Source: Hymenobacter sp. 15J16-1T3B (lineage in GTDB: Bacteria; Bacteroidota; Bacteroidia; Cytophagales; Hymenobacteraceae). From it: a stretch of DNA of 64,000 nt. The stretch covers positions 186,001 through 250,000 of the forward strand of contig NZ_JAJFAV010000009.1 of assembly GCF_020711235.1 (NCBI RefSeq), given 5' to 3'. Position numbers and translations under genes: made by a program. The stretch's first letter is position 1, and every line of letters starts with the position of its first letter. The notes under the pieces were generated by a model. The model was not told the DNA's origin, searched no databases, and worked only from the letters and a program-made list of their open reading frames with translations. Of this stretch, positions 59,563 through 64,000 are shown piece after piece.

Positions 59563-60129
59563 ATGAAATTTCTAATCCTCTGCCTGGGCAACATCGGGCC
59601 GGAATACGCCGATACGCGGCACAACGTGGGCTTTATGGTGGGCGACTACCTGGCCCGCAAGTTTGAGGCGGCGCCTTGGGCGCTGGGCCGCCACGCCTTC
59701 ACCACCGAAATCAAGCACAAGGGTAAAACCTTCGTGCTGGTGAAGCCCACCACGTATATGAATCTGAGCGGCAAGGCGGCCGCGCACTGGCTCAGCACGC
59801 TGAAGCTGGAAAAGGAACAGCTGCTGGTGGTGACCGACGACCTGGCCCTGCCCTTCGGCAAGCTGCGCCTGAAGGGCAAAGGCTCGGCCGGCGGGCAGAA
59901 CGGCCTGAAGCACATTCAGGAAACGCTGGGTACCGACGAGTACGCCCGCCTGCGCTTCGGCATCGACTCCAGCTTCTCCAAGGGTCGGCAGGTGGACTAC
60001 GTGCTCAGCCCCTTTTCGGCCGACGAGCAGATTGACCTGCCGCTGCGGTTGGAAAAAGCCGCGGACGCGGTGCTGGCCTTCGGCACGCTAGGCATCGAGC
60101 GGGCTATGAACGTGGTAAACGTGAAGTAA
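59563..60129 (+). CDS. pth: Peptidyl-tRNA hydrolase
   Basis: 188 residues. Catalytic His in YADTRHNVGFMVGD, Asn-containing motif KPTTYMNLSGKAA, and DDLALPFGKLRLKGKGSAGGQNGLKHI, all intact. Recycles peptidyl-tRNAs that drop off ribosomes; cytosolic. Follows rplY as in many genomes and ends at a strong terminator. Confidence 0.97.
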   Translation: MKFLILCLGNIGPEYADTRHNVGFMVGDYLARKFEAAPWALGRHAFTTEIKHKGKTFVLVKPTTYMNLSGKAAAHWLSTLKLEKEQLLVVTDDLALPFGKLRLKGKGSAGGQNGLKHIQETLGTDEYARLRFGIDSSFSKGRQVDYVLSPFSADEQIDLPLRLEKAADAVLAFGTLGIERAMNVVNVK

Positions 60130-60135
60130 GCTCAA

Positions 60136-60177
60136 AGCAAAGGCCCTTGTCCAGTACCTGGAACAAGGGCCTTTGCT
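60136..60177 (+). terminator. Terminator after pth
   Basis: 15-bp perfect stem AGCAAAGGCCCTTGT / ACAAGGGCCTTTGCT; 12-base loop. Confidence 0.88.
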
Positions 60178-60185
60178 TTACTGGT

Positions 60186-60371
60186 TTAGAGCAAATAAGC
60201 CAGAACCACTATTGCTATCAGGAGCAGGAAAAAAGCACCCGCATTATAAAAAGCATCATCTTCCTGCAGCTTTTTGTAAGGCACTTTTCCTAGGTGAAGA
60301 AGCCAACGTATTCCAGCTCCTGGATAAGAAAACAGAATGTTCAGCAGGACCTCTGCTACAAATTCCAGCAT
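60186..60371 (-). CDS. Small two-helix membrane protein, unknown
   Basis: 61 residues from ATG 60371. An N-terminal amphipathic/hydrophobic segment (FVAEVLLNILFSYPGAGIRWLL), a polar middle (KVPYKKLQEDD) and a strong C-terminal membrane helix (FFLLLIAIVVLAYLL). Lower in G+C than its neighbours. It lies 39 bases downstream of metG on the same strand and may be read through from it. The length and helix pattern suggest a real gene; no family is recalled. Confidence 0.6.
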   Translation of the reverse strand: MLEFVAEVLLNILFSYPGAGIRWLLHLGKVPYKKLQEDDAFYNAGAFFLLLIAIVVLAYLL

Positions 60372-60410
60372 ATACCGTAGCTACCTGGTTTATCAGCGGC
60401 AACACGGGCT

Positions 60411-62456
60411 TTACGCCACGAACGAACCGGGGCGCACAGGCTGGCCGGGCTGCATCAGGCTGAGCTTGCCGTCGGCGTTTTCGGCCATAAGCAGCATGCC
60501 TTGCGACTCGATGCCCTTGATTTCGCGCGGGGCGAGGTTGAGCAGCACCAGCACTTGCTGGCCCACCAGATGCTCGGGCGCGAAGTGCTCGGCAATGCCC
60601 GACACGATGGTGCGCTTGTCCAGGCCAGTGTCGACGGTGAGCTTCATCAGCTTCTTGGTCTTGGCTACCTTCTCGGCCGTGAGGATGGTGGCTATGCGCA
60701 GATCCATGCGGCCGAAGTCCTCGAACGACACGTTTTCCTTGGCGGGCATCACCGGCGCGTTGGCCAGTTGGTTGGCCAGCTTGGTATCGAGCAGTTTTTG
60801 CACCTGGGCTTCCACCGTTTTGTCCTCGATTTTGTCGAAGAGCAAGAAGGCTTCGCCGAGTTGCTGACCGGCGGGCAGCGCGTCGGAGCGGCCGGCGTCG
60901 GCCCAGCCGCCTTTCGGCAGGCCCAGCATCTTGCTCAGGTTGGCCGAGGCGGTGGGCAGGAAGGGCTCAATCAGCGTAACCAGCGAGGCGGCCAGTTGCA
61001 GGGCCACGTGCAGCACCGTGCCGGTGCGAGCTTCGTCGGTTTTGATGAGCTTCCAGGGCTCGGTGTCGGCCAGGTACTTGTTGCCCAGGCGCGTGAGGTT
61101 CATCAGCTCGTTGAGCGCGTCGCGGAAGCGGTAGTTTTCAATCAGCTCCCCGATGCGCTGCGGGAATTCGGCTAGTTGCGCGTAGACTTCCTGATCCTGC
61201 GCGGTCAGCTCGCCAGCGGCCGGTACCTGGCCGCCGAAAAACTTGTGCGTCAGCACCACGGCGCGGTTAACGAAGTTGCCGAGGTTGGCGACCAACTCGT
61301 TGTTGTTGCGCGCCTGGAAGTCCTTCCAGGTGAAGTCGTTGTCCTTGGTTTCGGGGGCGTTGGCGCAGAGTACGTAGCGCAGCACGTCGGCCTTGCCGGG
61401 GAAGTCCTGCAGATACTCGTGCAGCCACACGGCCCAGTTGCGGGAGGTCGAAATCTTGTCGCCTTCCAGGTTCAGAAACTCGTTGGCGGGCACGTTGTCG
61501 GGCAGGATAAAGTCGCCGTGGGCCTTGAGCATCGCCGGGAAGATGATGCAGTGGAACACGATGTTGTCCTTGCCAATGAAGTGCAGCAGCTTGGTGCCCG
61601 GGTCCTGCCAGTACTTCTGCCACTCCCCGTCGGGCAGCAGGTCCTTGGTGGCCGAGATGTAGCCGATGGGCGCGTCGAACCACACGTAGAGCACCTTTCC
61701 CTCGGCACCTGCCACCGGCACGGGCACGCCCCAGTCCAGGTCGCGCGTCACGGCGCGCGGGTGCAGGCCCTGGTCGATCCACGACTTGCACTGCCCGTAC
61801 ACGTTGGTTTTCCAGTCCTGTTTGTGGCCTTCGATGATCCACTCGCGCAGCCAGGGCTCGTACTGATCCAGCGGGAGGTACCAGTGCTTGGTTTCGCGCA
61901 GCACGGGCGGGGCGCCCGAGAGCATGGAGCGCGGGTTGATGAGCTCCGTCGGGCTCAGCGAAGAGCCGCACCGCTCGCACTGGTCGCCGTAAGCGTTTTC
62001 GTTGGCGCAGGTGGGGCAGGTGCCCACGATGTAGCGGTCGGCCAAGAATTGCTGGGCCTCTTCGTCGTAGTACTGCTGCGACACCTGCTCGGTGAACTGG
62101 CCCGCGTCGTACATCTTGCGGAAGAAGTCGGAGGCCGTCTGGCGGTGCGTTTCGTTGGAGGTGCGCGAGTAGATGTCGAACGACACGCCAAACTCCTTAA
62201 AAGAGTCGCGGATGATGGCGTGGTACTTATCGACCACCTGCTGGGGCGTGACGCCCTCTTTCTGGGCGCGGATGGTAATGGGCACGCCGTGCTCGTCGGA
62301 GCCGCAGATGAACTTCACGTCGCGGCCCTGGGCGCGCTGGTAGCGCACATAAATGTCGGCGGGTAGGTACACGCCGGCGAGGTGGCCAATGTGCACCGGG
62401 CCGTTGGCGTAGGGCAGCGCGGCCGTGACGGTATAGCGTTGGGGAGTGGTTTGCAT
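60411..62456 (-). CDS. metG: Methionyl-tRNA synthetase with C-terminal tRNA-binding domain
   Basis: 681 residues. Class I synthetase: HIGH at residues 22-25 (VHIGHLAG), zinc knuckle [26 protein letters not shown]-equivalent [10 protein letters not shown], anticodon-binding helical domain and a C-terminal EMAP/Trbp111 OB domain ([50 protein letters not shown]). Charges tRNA-Met. Full length; own unit between the small membrane gene and a divergent H1-like gene. Confidence 0.98.
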   Translation of the reverse strand: MQTTPQRYTVTAALPYANGPVHIGHLAGVYLPADIYVRYQRAQGRDVKFICGSDEHGVPITIRAQKEGVTPQQVVDKYHAIIRDSFKEFGVSFDIYSRTSNETHRQTASDFFRKMYDAGQFTEQVSQQYYDEEAQQFLADRYIVGTCPTCANENAYGDQCERCGSSLSPTELINPRSMLSGAPPVLRETKHWYLPLDQYEPWLREWIIEGHKQDWKTNVYGQCKSWIDQGLHPRAVTRDLDWGVPVPVAGAEGKVLYVWFDAPIGYISATKDLLPDGEWQKYWQDPGTKLLHFIGKDNIVFHCIIFPAMLKAHGDFILPDNVPANEFLNLEGDKISTSRNWAVWLHEYLQDFPGKADVLRYVLCANAPETKDNDFTWKDFQARNNNELVANLGNFVNRAVVLTHKFFGGQVPAAGELTAQDQEVYAQLAEFPQRIGELIENYRFRDALNELMNLTRLGNKYLADTEPWKLIKTDEARTGTVLHVALQLAASLVTLIEPFLPTASANLSKMLGLPKGGWADAGRSDALPAGQQLGEAFLLFDKIEDKTVEAQVQKLLDTKLANQLANAPVMPAKENVSFEDFGRMDLRIATILTAEKVAKTKKLMKLTVDTGLDKRTIVSGIAEHFAPEHLVGQQVLVLLNLAPREIKGIESQGMLLMAENADGKLSLMQPGQPVRPGSFVA

Positions 62457-62668
62457 CGGAAAGAGAGAACAGCCGGGGCCGGCTTAGGGTTGACTCGGCC
62501 GGACAAATTCAAATTTGAAAGCGCAAAGAAAGGACGATTGGGCTACAGTTGCGGCGTTCAGCGCATTAGGAGCCGGGGCGGAAGTGCAAAAAACTTAACA
62601 TAACCGTTTGATAACAATTACCTTGTTTTACGCGTCCTATACCACACCGAGCTAAACCCAGTTGCCCC

Positions 62669-63370
62669 ATGGCCGCCCCTACCCTCCCTGCCTCCTCCGC
62701 TTCCGAACACGTGCCTGCCGTAGCCCCGCCGAAAAAAGGCAAAAAAGCGCTGCGCAAAGTGGAGAAAAAGGCCGCTAAGGCCGAAGAAAAAACGCTAAAG
62801 AAAGCCGCTAAAGCCGAGCGCAAAGCCACTAAATCCCAGGATCAAGCGGCTTCGCTGGCCGCCCACACCAGCATCGACCTGCCGGCTTTCACGGCGCCCG
62901 AGGCCTCGAAGAAAGACCAGAAAAAGCAGGCTAAAGCCGCGGCCAAGCAGGCTCAAAAAGAACTCGATAAGCGGGTGAAAGAGCTGAGCAAGCGTATCCG
63001 CAAGGAAACCAAGGCCCAGATTCAGGAGCTGGTGGCGGCCGCCTCGCTGCGCTTGGAGCAGGAAACCCAGCAGTTATTCGAGGAAGTACTGGGGGCCGCC
63101 GTTCCCGGCGCCAACGGTGGCCAAGCAACGGTGGCAGCTGCTCCGGCGGAATCCGCGCCCGAATTGCCGGCTGCCCCGGCCGCCGCGCCGCGCCCGGCGC
63201 GCAAACCGGCGCCGCGCCGCAGCCCGGCGGCTCCGGCGCCGGTAGTGGCCGCCAAGCCCGTTGCGCCGGCCCGCACCAACCGCTCCCGCACCACGGCCGC
63301 CAAGCGCCCCGCGGCCCCCGGCGCCACGCCCGCCGCCAGCGAGACGGCCCCGGAAGTCAACGACATCTAA
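62669..63370 (+). CDS. Histone-H1-like Lys/Ala/Pro-rich protein
   Basis: 233 residues, no signal peptide. Residues about 20-70 are dense in Lys/Ala repeats (KKAAKAEEKTLKKAAKAERKATK). A coiled-coil or amphipathic segment spans about 87-150 (ELDKRVKELSKRIRKETKAQIQELVAAASLRLEQE). The tail (about 155-225) is Ala/Pro/Arg-rich (PARKPAPRRSPAAPAP, NRSRTTAAKRPAAPG), like bacterial H1 or PhaF/PhaI phasin tails. It may bind DNA or polyhydroxyalkanoate granules; no PHA genes are nearby. Divergent from metG. Function is inferred from composition only. Confidence 0.75.
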   Translation: MAAPTLPASSASEHVPAVAPPKKGKKALRKVEKKAAKAEEKTLKKAAKAERKATKSQDQAASLAAHTSIDLPAFTAPEASKKDQKKQAKAAAKQAQKELDKRVKELSKRIRKETKAQIQELVAAASLRLEQETQQLFEEVLGAAVPGANGGQATVAAAPAESAPELPAAPAAAPRPARKPAPRRSPAAPAPVVAAKPVAPARTNRSRTTAAKRPAAPGATPAASETAPEVNDI

Positions 63371-63375
63371 GCCCC

Positions 63376-63450
63376 GCACCTAATACGCCAAAACCGCCCC
63401 GATTTGCCGGAAATCCAGGCATGTCGGGGCGGTTTTGGCGTATTAGGTGC
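63376..63450. terminator. 27-bp perfect inverted repeat between convergent genes
   Basis: Arms 63376-63402 and 63424-63450 are exact reverse complements around a 21-base loop; likely bidirectional terminator, though without a classic terminal T-run. Confidence 0.75.
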
Positions 63451-63457
63451 TGCTTTG

Positions 63458-63817
63458 TTACGGACGCCGGTTGAGCAGGGTGTCGGTGGTGGTGATGTTC
63501 GGGTTGCCCTGAATGCGGCGCATGCGCGTTTCCTGGGTCGTGTTGTTGGGGTCGTTGGTGTTGATGGTTTCGATGCGCTGGCGGCCACCCGAAGCGGCGG
63601 CCTGCTCCCGCACCTGGGGCACGCGGTAGGGCGTGGCATCCGGCGCGGCCCCACCGGCGCCGATGCCGCGGTTGTAGGCGGCCTGCCGGTCGGCGTCGGA
63701 GCGGATTTCGGTGGGCGCCCGGTCGGTTTCGACGGCGGAATCAGACGCGGTGCAGGCGCCCAGGCCCAGCGCCAGCAGGCCAGCAACGGCCAGAGTTAAG
63801 TATCGGCAGGAAGTCAT
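63458..63817 (-). CDS. Small lipoprotein of unknown function
   Basis: 119 residues with a lipobox (LGLGAC, Cys22). The mature part is short, polar and probably disordered (TASDSAVETDRAPTEIRSDADRQAAYNRGIGAGG; NTNDPNNTTQETRMRRIQGNPNITTTDTLLNRRP). No domain recognised. It ends a few bases from the 27-bp inverted repeat shared with the convergent H1-like gene. Confidence 0.72.
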   Translation of the reverse strand: MTSCRYLTLAVAGLLALGLGACTASDSAVETDRAPTEIRSDADRQAAYNRGIGAGGAAPDATPYRVPQVREQAAASGGRQRIETINTNDPNNTTQETRMRRIQGNPNITTTDTLLNRRP

Positions 63818-63828
63818 AAGCGGCAGAC

Positions 63829-63852
63829 CGGCCGGGCGTTAGTGCCCGGCCG
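63829..63852 (-). terminator. Hairpin downstream of partial gene
   Basis: CGGCCGGGC / GCCCGGCCG with six-base loop, between the partial minus-strand gene and the lipoprotein gene; no T-run. Confidence 0.45.
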
Positions 63853-63891
63853 CTCCACTGCTCAACGCAAGCGCGGCGCCGAAGTTGGCCG

Positions 63892-64000
63892 CTAGGCTTC
63901 GGCCGGCACCACCAGCGCTTCGCGGATGCCGTCCCACAGCTGCACGCGCGCCCGCATGCAGCGGGCGGCCACCTCGGCGGCTTGCTGCCACTGTTGCTCG
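63892..64000 (-). CDS. Partial gene, C-terminal 35 codons only
   Basis: The frame runs off the window edge. It encodes a helical end with WQQAAEVAARCMRARVQLW followed by DGIREALVVPAEA and TAG at 63892-63894. Too short to identify. Confidence 0.5.
   Translation of the reverse strand, partial: EQQWQQAAEVAARCMRARVQLWDGIREALVVPAEA

Overview
This window is a gene-dense, G+C-rich chromosomal segment with about 54 protein genes and one tRNA. It fits a Bacteroidota bacterium of the Cytophagales, most like Hymenobacter. The evidence is three secreted proteins with type IX secretion (T9SS) C-terminal sorting domains, promoters of the Bacteroidota type (-33 TTTG, about 19-20 bases, -7 TAnnTTTG), an S46 dipeptidyl-peptidase, an IPExxxVDY-family gene beside pyk, an isolated atpD-atpC pair, and DUF3857 and DUF4142 proteins. 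No rRNA, CRISPR, IS transposase or phage genes are visible. The genus is inference.

Layout. 1-6.3 kb: three tandem exported DUF3857/transglutaminase-like proteins, two of which lack the catalytic Cys and His. 6.6-10.7 kb: a small secreted protein resembling only the propeptide of the large T9SS metzincin encoded next to it. 10.7-20.3 kb: an unknown secreted protein, an operon pairing a PorV-like barrel with a helix-hairpin-helix/barrel protein, a giant FG-GAP adhesin-like T9SS protein, and a DPP7-type S46 peptidase. 20.4-31 kb: yidD, a lipoprotein, fba, lgt, an ECF sigma factor with a small membrane partner, nadE, a barrel protein, rnc, fabF, acpP. 31-41 kb: IPExxxVDY gene, pyk, a T9SS protein, rpsT, two DUF4142 lipoproteins, a YheT-like hydrolase, rsmG, a glycosyltransferase overlapping a second ECF sigma gene. 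41-50.9 kb: tgt (zinc cysteines lost), a low-G+C orphan gene, lptG/lptF-like permease, EamA exporter, type I pullulanase, ispE, and a PglC-PglD-PglE-like amino-sugar operon. 50.9-64 kb: membrane proteins, a trans-sulfuration enzyme, AI-2E exporter, atpD-atpC, tRNA-Gln, prs, rplY, pth, metG, a histone-H1-like Lys/Ala-rich protein, a lipoprotein and a partial gene.

Functionally the window mixes housekeeping genes (ATP synthase, glycolysis, fatty-acid, NAD, isoprenoid, tRNA and ribosome functions) with envelope and secreted accessory genes (proteases, T9SS cargo, barrels, glycan assembly). Intergenic regions repeatedly hold palindromic elements whose ends resemble GTCATTGCGAGC, and unusually long perfect inverted repeats serving as terminators. 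These dispersed repeats, the orphan propeptide, the HHH-barrel operon and the zinc-less Tgt are the features most worth following up. Start codons were moved from the longest open frame to the first ATG/GTG consistent with signal peptides, family lengths or promoters.
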